Part shown: positions 45,050 through 51,976 of the stretch, piece by piece
How the letters are laid out: every line of letters begins with the position of its first letter
Position numbering within the stretch: position 1 is the stretch's first letter
Source of the DNA: Bdellovibrio sp.
GTDB lineage: Bacteria > Bdellovibrionota > Bacteriovoracia > Bacteriovoracales > Bacteriovoracaceae
Assembly: GCA_016187935.1 (NCBI GenBank)
Contig: JACPIU010000001.1
Location: forward strand, 44,493 to 108,492
Direction of reading: 5' to 3'
DNA: 64,000 nucleotides
Program-made: the position numbers and the translations under genes
The notes under the pieces: generated by a model
What the model saw: the letters and a program-made list of their open reading frames with translations, nothing else
The model's database searches: none
Told to the model about the DNA's origin: nothing

Positions 45050-45499
45050 GTGAATACTCAAGCGTTAAACATGTTTGAAAGGGTTATTAAGTGCTCCTTC
45101 GAAGACAGACATAAACTAATAGAAGAATATGTGATTAAATTTGATGGTGTTATTAAAGAAATCGATATTATTTTGAGGGATTATTTAGCAACCAATAATG
45201 AAAAGTTATTGCGCGAAATGGTGCTACTCTATTCAACATTAGCAAGGGAGCCATTTAGTGCTGCCTTTAATTTGGTGTCAGAATATTTTGACAAAGGGGT
45301 CCTATCAATCAGTGATGTGTATGCTTTTGTTAAAAACATTAAATACAGCGAACTTGAATCCTTAAAGAATGATGAGCGTGAATTTGTAGAGATGATGATA
45401 TTGCTGTGTGAGGATATTGAGGAAGGATATGAAAAATTTGAAGATAATATTAATGCATTTGCTATGATTCGGGATTTTTATAAGATAAAACTTGGATGA
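45050..45499 (+). CDS. Acidic helical protein, probable immunity protein
   Basis: 149 residues, GTG start at 45050 with AAGGAG at 45038-45043. All-helical and acidic (EEYVIKFDGVIKEIDIILRDYL; LLCEDIEEGYEKFEDNIN), no signal peptide. I recognise no named family, but size, charge and position among toxin fragments fit a cytoplasmic immunity protein. It is intact, unlike several neighbours. Confidence 0.6.
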   Translation: MNTQALNMFERVIKCSFEDRHKLIEEYVIKFDGVIKEIDIILRDYLATNNEKLLREMVLLYSTLAREPFSAAFNLVSEYFDKGVLSISDVYAFVKNIKYSELESLKNDEREFVEMMILLCEDIEEGYEKFEDNINAFAMIRDFYKIKLG

Positions 45500-45554
45500 A
45501 CTGCGGTTTACCTGTAGTACAAAAATGAAATAACGGGAAGAAACTATTGTTCCC

Positions 45555-45809
45555 TTGCAACCGTTGCTGTCGGAGCCTCACTTTGTTATCTTCGCCTATA
45601 AATCCAATAGAGGAATGAAATCGAGTGATGAATTTGCGGCAATTAGAAAGCCCTTTAAAATGACAGATGTGAAGCATGATAGTTTAGGAAGGCCAAGCCA
45701 GAAATATATTGGGGAAAAATCTACCGTAGCCGTAAATCCAGTGAGTGGGAAAATAGCTACTGTATATCCTAATTCGAGTAATACTGCGAAGAAACTGCAA
45801 GGTAACTAG
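45555..45809 (+). pseudogene. Orphan C-terminal toxin fragment
   Basis: An 84-codon open frame. The part from about 45615 reads MKSSDEFAAIRKPF, then KYIGEKSTVAVNPVSGKIAT and VYPNSSNTAKKLQ. The NP-x-(S/T)GK-I-x-T-V-YP pattern is that of the last strand pair of BECR-like RNase toxin tips in RHS/CDI proteins (known pattern, recalled without a search). There is no good start, so it is a displaced tip rather than a complete gene. A small gene follows 9 bases on, as an immunity gene would. Confidence 0.55.
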
Positions 45810-45818
45810 GTTGCAATC

Positions 45819-46067
45819 ATGAAAGTAAAGCTATCGAAAGAAGAAGTTATTTTATTGCAGGTAGTAGCAAAATTACATGGTATTTCTAATTTAGATATTG
45901 TCCCAATGGAAAATATCTTTATTTTGAATGTCGATTTAGAAAATACGAATAAGTTAAGAGACTATGTTAGTGATCGGCTTTTAGAATCAGGTTTTGATAT
46001 TGATTACAATCCGACTTCTGAAGGCAAAATCCTTGAGAGATTAATTGATAAACTTTTTACGGAATGA
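45819..46067 (+). CDS. Small acidic protein, probable immunity partner of the toxin tip
   Basis: 82 residues from ATG 45819, nine bases after the toxin fragment. Sequence starts MKVKLSKEEVILLQVVAKLHG, mixed alpha/beta and acidic. No known family recognised. Position directly after a toxin tip is the usual one for the cognate immunity gene. Confidence 0.58.
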   Translation: MKVKLSKEEVILLQVVAKLHGISNLDIVPMENIFILNVDLENTNKLRDYVSDRLLESGFDIDYNPTSEGKILERLIDKLFTE

Positions 46068-46109
46068 TATTTGGCAGACAGATAGTTCCTTGGAGTTTTT
46101 TTCGGGCGT

Positions 46110-46146
46110 GAAAATAATTTGTATGAAATACGCCTGAATTATTTTC
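46110..46146. repeat. 10-bp inverted repeat
   Basis: GAAAATAATT (46110-46119) and AATTATTTTC (46137-46146) are perfect arms around a 17-base loop. No T run follows. Located between immunity-like genes; function unknown. A stretch just after it (gttaggc...ccgag..., 46147-46170) resembles 44568-44592. Confidence 0.5.
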
Positions 46147-46306
46147 GTTAGGCAAAACCGAGTTAAAAATGTAAAATCTTTCGCATAACGTATGCGAACT
46201 TTCCTAAAACTTCTATTCACTATCTTGATCTGCAATATTTGTAACTATACTGATGCTTCGATTCGGCGATATACGATTCCATTGGTAGACAACAGGAGCT
46301 GCAAAC

Positions 46307-46759
46307 TTGAAAAGACTAATCTACTTTTTCTTAATGGCCCTATCATCAAATGTTATGGGCGCGAGCTATACGAAAATAGATATTTTTTTTGTTGGATGGG
46401 GTGTCCTATGGCAAACGCGCTGTGATGAGCTAAGAGTTCCTGCTAACTATCGAACGTTTTTCCAACTTAAGAATGAGGCGGACATAAAGGATTTTATGGA
46501 GCTTTTAAATATCAGTTCGCTAGTTCCTTATGAGGTACTCTTGAAGCGAGAGGGCGAGAAACTAGGTGCTGCAGCACATAGGATACCCAGCATTGTTAAG
46601 CCGACAGCGAGAATGCTAATTGATCTTTACGATAGTGATGGCAAAAAAAGATCCTACTGTCTTGATGGTGTGTACATGTTTGATCTAGAGAACAGAAAGG
46701 CCAGCAAAGTACCAAGAGCTTTTCTGGATAAGTTTGAATTAATGTGGAAAGCAAAATAA
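46307..46759 (+). CDS. Secreted small protein, possible periplasmic immunity protein
   Basis: 150 residues from a TTG at 46307, supported by AGGAG at 46294-46298. A signal peptide (MKRLIYFFLMALSSNVMGAS) is followed by a mixed domain with RMLIDLYDSDGKKRSYCLDG and a basic end. Unknown family. A second frame starting ATG 46192 (MRTFLKLLFTILICNICNYT) overlaps its start and may be the remnant of another secreted gene. Confidence 0.55.
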   Translation: MKRLIYFFLMALSSNVMGASYTKIDIFFVGWGVLWQTRCDELRVPANYRTFFQLKNEADIKDFMELLNISSLVPYEVLLKREGEKLGAAAHRIPSIVKPTARMLIDLYDSDGKKRSYCLDGVYMFDLENRKASKVPRAFLDKFELMWKAK

Positions 46760-46811
46760 AGATTTGAAACACAGGTTATATAGAAGAGAGAGGTGTACTA
46801 AAAGTGGAAGG

Positions 46812-46834
46812 GATATGGTTCCAGGTGCTTTTTC
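46812..46834 (+). repeat. 23-bp repeat A, copy 2
   Basis: Identical to 44621-44643. It lies inside a short open frame reading RCTKSGRDMVPGAFS and ending GGKGLGH, possibly a toxin-tip remnant, upstream of another frameshifted immunity-like gene. Confidence 0.8.
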
Positions 46835-46878
46835 GCTAATCCTATTCAACAGCATGAGTTCCATAGGAGGTAAGGGAC

Positions 46879-47110
46879 TTGGCCATTGAGATAAAAGAAA
46901 TCATATATACCACTCTTAGAAGAGGGAACTGATGTTTGGAAAGAAACATTTGGAATTAAGCAAGTTGATGGGAATTACTTAGTGCTCGCCACTCCCGACT
47001 ATGATCCGACTGATGAAAAATGGCAATTTAAGCCAGGAGAGATTGTAAAATGTATAGATAAGATGATTAATGGAAAAAAGGCAATTGTAGCAATTCAAAA
47101 AGTAAATTAA
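46879..47110 (+). pseudogene. Immunity-like gene (PDYDPxDExWxFKPG family) with one frameshift
   Basis: A TTG start at 46879 follows a very good AGGAGG (46865-46870). The first frame reads LAIEIKEIIYT and stops after about 17 codons. One base over, the frame LLEEGTDVWKETFGIKQVDG continues to ATPDYDPTDEKWQFKPGEIV and VAIQKVN, stop at 47110. The whole matches a widespread small family with an LLxEGTxVW start and PDYDP-E-W-F-PG core, often next to toxins (known from pattern). The shift lies near 46910. Confidence 0.7.
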
Positions 47111-47249
47111 CCAGTGAGAGTGTTAAAAAGAGCATTGAGGGAGCAAGCTATAAGTTTTCAGAGAATGCGTTGGAACAAGATGCTGTTGAGTTCCAAGAAC
47201 AATGTTTAAGGCGAGCGATGGAGCTATCTACTTTAAAAGACAACAAAAA

Positions 47250-47534
47250 ATGAATAGTGAAAAATTTTATCCATGTCCTTGCTGTAGCTATTTAACTCTT
47301 ACCGAAAGTCCCCCTGGAACATTTGAGATATGTCCGGTCTGCTTTTGGGAGGATGATAGGATCCAATATGATGACCCGAATTTTCTAGGTGGAGCAAATG
47401 ATATGAGTTTAAATACTGCAAGAAAAAATTTTATAAAATATGGGGCGATATCAAAAGAGGCACAAGAGCATGTAAGAAAACCGTTGCCAGATGAATATCC
47501 TTCCCGCAGGAACAAACAGGATGAGAGTACGTGA
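47250..47534 (+). CDS. CPCC-type Cys-rich protein, probable immunity protein
   Basis: 94 residues from ATG 47250; the frame is open to 47202 but the domain begins after the later ATG. YPCPCCSYLTL and FEICPVCFWEDD give two CxxC-type metal knuckles of the Cys-rich CPCC family, followed by GGANDMSLNTARKNF. The family is common as immunity or orphan genes near polymorphic toxins. No good ribosome binding site. Confidence 0.75.
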   Translation: MNSEKFYPCPCCSYLTLTESPPGTFEICPVCFWEDDRIQYDDPNFLGGANDMSLNTARKNFIKYGAISKEAQEHVRKPLPDEYPSRRNKQDEST

Positions 47535-47567
47535 TACTTTTTCTAAGCACCGCGCAGGATTTTGAAA
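47519..47567 (+). repeat. 49-bp repeat C, copy 1
   Basis: AGGATGAGAGTA...ACTTTTTCT...GCGCAGGAT...TTGAAA recurs at 48229-48277 with few differences. Each copy begins near the 3' end of an immunity-like gene. Confidence 0.7.
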
Positions 47568-47673
47568 TACATTTGCCCAAAATTGAGAATCAAGTGTGGC
47601 CAGCATGGGAAGGCACCGCACTCACTTTTCGACAACGATGTGGAGACCTTTCTAAAATAAGGAGAAATAATCA

Positions 47674-48203
47674 GTGCAGTACTTGCCAATAATCTTATTT
47701 AGTACGTGTATAGCTTTTTCGGCCTGCTCATCTGCACAATTTGTGAAAGCAAGAAACAGGAAAGCAGACCCATTCGCAATATGTAAAATAGTGTCCCCTG
47801 CACTTCATAATGGTCATCAATTTGGGATTTATTTACTTAACGATGACACGAAGAAAGAAGGGCGAATCAAATGGCTGGAAGGTCATTTTAATGAAGAAAT
47901 TCTTATTGATGGGCATAGTACGCAATCACCATAGATTATTATGGGAAATCGAGGCACGCAGAGATAAACGAACCTTCTGAAGAAGTTAGAACTAAATATC
48001 CGGATGGGGTATATGTATCTGAAACAGAAATCAGAGTTGGTATATTAAATTCTAAAATAGAAAATATTTTAGAATTTTGGCCTGAGTCGTTCTATGTCCC
48101 TAAGCAAGTATTATTCAAGATCAGAAAAGGCATTGATTTATATTTTGATTTGGAATTAGATTGTTTGCGTACGCACCAGAAGTTGAATGAATGTGAAGAA
48201 TGA
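47674..48203 (+). pseudogene. Immunity-like lipoprotein gene with one frameshift
   Basis: A GTG at 47674 with AAGGAG upstream opens a lipoprotein: signal peptide ending FSACSS, then an acidic domain to EEILIDGHSTQSP, stop at 47934. One base over, near 47920-47930, the frame AITIDYYGKSRHAEINEPSE continues through LENILEFWPESFY-like sequence to LDCLRTHQKLNECEE, stop at 48203. The joined protein would be about 175 residues. No named family recognised. Confidence 0.65.
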
Positions 48204-48228
48204 GCTTACTTGGTAGAAAAAGATGCAA

Positions 48229-48277
48229 GGATGAGAGTATGGCATACTTTTTCTGAGCATTGCGCAGGATCTTGAAA
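48229..48277 (+). repeat. 49-bp repeat C, copy 2
   Basis: Second copy of the 47519-47567 segment, 25 bases after the frameshifted lipoprotein gene. Confidence 0.7.
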
Positions 48278-48312
48278 CATGGCTTAGAGGCCTAAAAGGC
48301 CGAGGTCAGGTA

Positions 48313-48342
48313 GCAAGCAAAACCGGCGCAGCCTTTGCTTGC
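48313..48342. repeat. 9-bp stem-loop
   Basis: GCAAGCAAA (48313-48321) and TTTGCTTGC (48334-48342) form a perfect stem with a 12-base loop; a smaller palindrome GGCCTAAAAGGCC lies at 48290-48302. No T run, so not a clear terminator. Confidence 0.6.
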
Positions 48343-48380
48343 GTATCGACTGGAAAGAATGTTGGGTGTTAAAAGTAAGA

Positions 48381-48532
48381 TGGTAGTCGCGACAAGTGTT
48401 TGCGGCATTCATTTTTTTCCTTTTAAAATTAAAAACTTATGAATGATTCTGCACGGTTGGCCCTTTTTGATTTTCATCTTCTCTCATCATTTTCACGGTT
48501 TTTCAGGTATAGATTGGAACAAATTGGAACAG
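48381..48532 (+). repeat. 152-bp direct repeat, copy 2 (right edge of island)
   Basis: Partner of 43265-43416, same length and orientation, 5.1 kb apart. The longest identical block is 28 bp around TTTTTGATTTTCATCTTCTC. No toxin-antitoxin pair follows this copy. Confidence 0.8.
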
Positions 48533-48830
48533 ATTTTACGATGTGTGAGCTTAATCTTAGGCAGACGCCTAAATAATCCTAAGCAACGTAGAGCGTGGCC
48601 TATGCAACATTCCACTCAAAATGCTCGGCAAAGTTTGCGAAATATTGCAAATTGTCCCCATAGAAATCAAGCAAGCGATGATGGTAGATTTTGAAATGAC
48701 TATCGAAAACCATCTCACACGATCTGCTAAACAACTTGTGGAAAACGAAACGGCAGATGCCACTTAAACGCGCTTGTCCCTGGCCAAAGTAAATACTCGA
48801 AAGTGAAATTGTTACGATTGATATGAAAAT
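48533..48830. other. Spacer with a possible gene remnant
   Basis: The plus strand has a 48-codon frame, ATG 48621 to TAA 48767, reading MLGKVCEILQIVPIEIKQAM onward to AKQLVENETADAT. No ribosome binding site is seen. It may be the tail of a lost gene that followed the right 152-bp repeat. Confidence 0.35.
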
Positions 48831-49292
48831 TTATTTTCTTACCGTTCCGCCGCAATAGATCAGCTCGTAAACAAGCTCATCGTTCTTAAATATTTTTTCT
48901 ACGCCATTAAAACGTTTGTAATCACCAAAGTTCATGTCGCGATATTCATACGGGCCTTCAGCATAGTAAAAACCGCCCAAGAATCTATGTTCATCATACA
49001 TTTTGGAAAGTGCATTTTTTAAAATAGTGACAGCTTCATCTCCCGTGAACTTTGTTGGTTGCAGGAGATAACCGTAGTAAACCATGCTCCAGACAGGTTC
49101 GTTTTTGTGGGTGATATGCTCTTGCCCACAAAAATCTGAGAAACCTACAAAGGAGTCTTGGTAATGGAAGTCGCCATGGTCATAGGTAATATCAGATGAG
49201 CCTTTACGGGAAGCAGCGATCTTCTTGCCACCCTTGAGTGCCCCGACCCAGCCATTAGCTTTTGCCTGCACGATAAATTGTTCCAACTCCAT
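48831..49292 (-). CDS. DUF5680 family protein
   Basis: 153 residues from ATG 49292, which follows GGGGG; the open frame to 49493 is not a plausible leader. It begins MELEQFIVQAKANGW and shows the family pattern SRKGSSDITYDHGDFHYQDS, GQEHITHKNEPVWSMVYYG and a terminal ELIYCGG. The family has no known function; it occurs in many bacteria, often alone. Divergent from the zinc-finger-repeat gene. Confidence 0.75.
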   Translation of the reverse strand: MELEQFIVQAKANGWVGALKGGKKIAASRKGSSDITYDHGDFHYQDSFVGFSDFCGQEHITHKNEPVWSMVYYGYLLQPTKFTGDEAVTILKNALSKMYDEHRFLGGFYYAEGPYEYRDMNFGDYKRFNGVEKIFKNDELVYELIYCGGTVRK

Positions 49293-49419
49293 TTTTCCCC
49301 CAAGTGCATCCTCTGTAACATGCTTAAAATTCAGAGTCAAAATATGGCCGACGGTCATCATCGGACATGGACAAATAGATTTCAAGAAGAAATATTCTTG
49401 TGACGATAAGGCGGTCATC

Positions 49420-50598
49420 ATGAAAACAAAGTACAGCTTACATGATGTCCAAGAATTTGCACGAAAAAAGGGCGGAAAGTGTCTCTCAGACATTTATGGC
49501 GGGAGAGAAAAGATGATCTTTCGTTGCAAAGAGGGACACACGTGGCAGGCCGTTCCGGCAAGCATCATAAGAGGAACATGGTGCCCGGTTTGTGCACATT
49601 GTGCTCCACACGATATTGAATTTGCCAAGGCCATGGCACGCGAGAAAAACGGAAAATGTCTATCCAACCGCTATATCAATAATCTACAACATCTCCTTTG
49701 GGAATGCGAAAAAGGGCATCGATGGAAAACCTCTCTGGCCAACGTGAAAGGCAGCATATCCAAACTTGGAACCTGGTGCCCAAAATGCCAGTGTGTCTTA
49801 CGTGGTCGTCAGCGCAGACTTTCAATTGACGAGGCCCATGTTTGTGCCAGGGGAAAAGGTGGGGAATGTCTGTCCAAGACATATGAAACGATTCACAAGA
49901 AACTCCTTTGGCGTTGTAAGGATGGTCATACTTGGCGAGCGACACTTGCCTCAGTCAAGCATCACAGATGGTGTCCAATCTGCGGATCAATAAAAAGGGC
50001 CATCAAGAAATGCACGAGCACTCTCGAACGGGTGAAAAAGGTCGCGCAAGAAAAAGGAGGCGAGTGTTTATCGACAGGGTATAAGGCAACAAGTCCCACT
50101 GGAAATAAGAAAGTGCGTTTTAAATGTAAATATGGACACGAATGGGAGGCAAGGCCTAGTTTGGTTATTTCACACAAAGCATGGTGCCCAGACTGTGGGT
50201 GGCACCGACATACGCTAGAAGAAATGAGAACAAAGGCCCAACAACATGGAGGCGAATGTCTCAGTGAGACTTATAAATGCCTTAAGGATAAGCTGCGTTG
50301 GCGATGCAGGGTTGGTCATATTTTTGAAAAAACCGCAGACTCAATTTTACGCGGAAAATCCTGGTGTTCGACCTGCGGCAATGGGAAGCTTGAGATTAAG
50401 GATTTTTTAAATCTAGCATACTTGAAAAATGGAAAATGTCTTTCAGATGATCCGATGCTCGCTCGGCGCTCAAAGGTCGAGTGGCAATGTCATCAAGGCC
50501 ATATTTGGAAGGCGACCTACAAACAGGCAAAAGAAGAATGGTGTCCTGATTGCGCAGTCATTTCCCAGAGAGTATTTGCCCAAAAGGGCGCAGCATAA
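49420..50598 (+). CDS. Protein of six GGxCLS zinc-finger repeats
   Basis: 392 residues from ATG 49420 (AAGGCGG upstream). Nothing but six repeats of about 60 residues. Each has the plan GGxCLSxxY, then L/F-x-W/F-xC-x2-GH-x-W, about 20 residues, then WCPxC, e.g. GGKCLSDIYG, FRCKEGHTWQA, TWCPVC. The Cys and His are spaced as in treble-clef or zinc-ribbon folds like DUF4379, which are linked to nucleases and large viruses (recalled). The last repeat keeps all ligands (WQCHQGHIW; WCPDC). DNA or RNA binding is likely but unproven. It lies between the island and the RHS operon. Confidence 0.72.
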   Translation: MKTKYSLHDVQEFARKKGGKCLSDIYGGREKMIFRCKEGHTWQAVPASIIRGTWCPVCAHCAPHDIEFAKAMAREKNGKCLSNRYINNLQHLLWECEKGHRWKTSLANVKGSISKLGTWCPKCQCVLRGRQRRLSIDEAHVCARGKGGECLSKTYETIHKKLLWRCKDGHTWRATLASVKHHRWCPICGSIKRAIKKCTSTLERVKKVAQEKGGECLSTGYKATSPTGNKKVRFKCKYGHEWEARPSLVISHKAWCPDCGWHRHTLEEMRTKAQQHGGECLSETYKCLKDKLRWRCRVGHIFEKTADSILRGKSWCSTCGNGKLEIKDFLNLAYLKNGKCLSDDPMLARRSKVEWQCHQGHIWKATYKQAKEEWCPDCAVISQRVFAQKGAA

Positions 50599-50732
50599 TT
50601 ATATATTGTCGTTCACGTGCAATTTTTTAAATTCAAAAAATTTCTAATCCAAAACGCGGCCTAATTTCCTTAAGATCACAGAATTATTTTTAGAATTTAT
50701 TAAAAAACAGTGTGTTACAATAAATTTTGTGT

Positions 50733-50762
50733 TTGACGCTCAAACATTTCCACTGGAATAAT
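50733..50762 (+). promoter_or_regulatory. Sigma70-type promoter of the RHS operon
   Basis: TTGACG (50733-50738), an 18-base spacer, and AATAAT (50757-50762). Each box differs from consensus at one place. It lies 38 bases before the first gene of the secreted-protein operon. Confidence 0.6.
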
Positions 50763-50799
50763 TTCCAAAATTAAATTTTCGTAAAATAGGTTTTCAAGG

Positions 50800-51951
50800 A
50801 TGAAAGGATTTATTTTTTTGCTTTTTTTCTGTTTTGTTTCAAAGCAGAGCTTGGGTGCAATACCATTTTTTCAGACGACAGCTCGTCTTTCTGTAAATTT
50901 TCTCGGTGCTCCTGTCTATACAGCGGACCACAAACTCTCGATTCAATTCCATCGAAATAACAGTCTCCCCTCAGAAATTAAGTACGCAAAATTGAGCATA
51001 GAGTATCGAGGAAATGCTGGAGCGACCCTTTTTAAGCAAGAGTCGCGAGTTTCGGATGATTTGCTTAACTGTCTGAATGACCTGACTCAAGATAACTGCG
51101 CTCCTGCACCCACTTATCTCCCTATGGCCCTCGAAAGAAATATTTGCAGCGTAGAAATCATGCTGACCGGCCCTGGTGGAGCACTTGCAAATGGAGCCTT
51201 GTTGTCACGGCCTGACTGTGTGACCACTGTCCCTGTAGGACTTAAAGCTGCTGATCTTGCCTGGAATGAATTAATTGCCTGGAACAACTTGCCTGGTTCG
51301 GCATCGCCTTACCCATTTGAAAATAAAAAACAATTGCGAGCGTACTTGCGAAATGTGGGTGATCGCAAGACTGTAAAGAATTATCAGGCATTTGCTATTG
51401 GTGAAACGAGTGGAGGAGAGATTATTTGGACTTCGGTCGTGGAAGGGTTAGGCGAAATTCTCCCTCAAGGTGAAATTGAACTTCTCTTTCCTGAGTTTAT
51501 ATCGCCCTGGCAGTGGCACCAATTATGTCGTGTACGTTTAATAGGCGATCCCAAGCAAAAGGTTCCAGAAAAAAACAAAATGAATAACGAGCAGACGTTT
51601 GATTTTGGTTTGTGTGAAGATGCCCCCGATTCATCGGAACGTGCTGACGTTGCTCCATGGATGGAAGTGACAGATGGTATTCTTGCCCTTCATATTGCCA
51701 ACTTGAGCAAATCAAATCTCGCTGGGCCTGTGACTTTTATAATTGAGGCCAGAACAGCAACGGGTGCTCTTACAGATTCTTTTGAGATGAGTTATGGAAA
51801 ACCGATCGAAGGTTACGGTATGTATGGAACCTATGAGTGGCGACCACCACGAGTGGATTCCTGCCATTTCAAAGTCATGCTCGACCCAATGGGATATTTA
51901 GGCGAGCGAGTGCGCGAAAACAACATTTATGAATTAAATATTTGCCAATAG
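50800..51951 (+). CDS. Secreted CARDB-like protein
   Basis: 383 residues with signal peptide (MKGFIFLLFFCFVSKQSLG). Two beta domains have the CARDB/Ig ending in which a strand with EN-N or NN-Q (MNNEQTFDFGLC; ENNIYELNIC) closes each unit, both ending with Cys. Residues 145-180 hold a Pro/Gly linker. No enzyme motif. As first gene of the operon it may be a structural or adhesive piece of the complex. Confidence 0.65.
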   Translation: MKGFIFLLFFCFVSKQSLGAIPFFQTTARLSVNFLGAPVYTADHKLSIQFHRNNSLPSEIKYAKLSIEYRGNAGATLFKQESRVSDDLLNCLNDLTQDNCAPAPTYLPMALERNICSVEIMLTGPGGALANGALLSRPDCVTTVPVGLKAADLAWNELIAWNNLPGSASPYPFENKKQLRAYLRNVGDRKTVKNYQAFAIGETSGGEIIWTSVVEGLGEILPQGEIELLFPEFISPWQWHQLCRVRLIGDPKQKVPEKNKMNNEQTFDFGLCEDAPDSSERADVAPWMEVTDGILALHIANLSKSNLAGPVTFIIEARTATGALTDSFEMSYGKPIEGYGMYGTYEWRPPRVDSCHFKVMLDPMGYLGERVRENNIYELNICQ

Positions 51952-51976
51952 TCGTTTGTTTGGAAGGGAGAATCGA

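Noticed and set aside
46192..46425. 77-residue frame with signal-like start
   Set aside because: Overlaps the better supported TTG gene at 46307 and has no ribosome binding site; at most a remnant of another secreted gene.
48313..48342. Stem-loop considered as an integron attC or CRISPR-like element
   Set aside because: Only one copy, no conserved attC boxes, no array and no integrase nearby.
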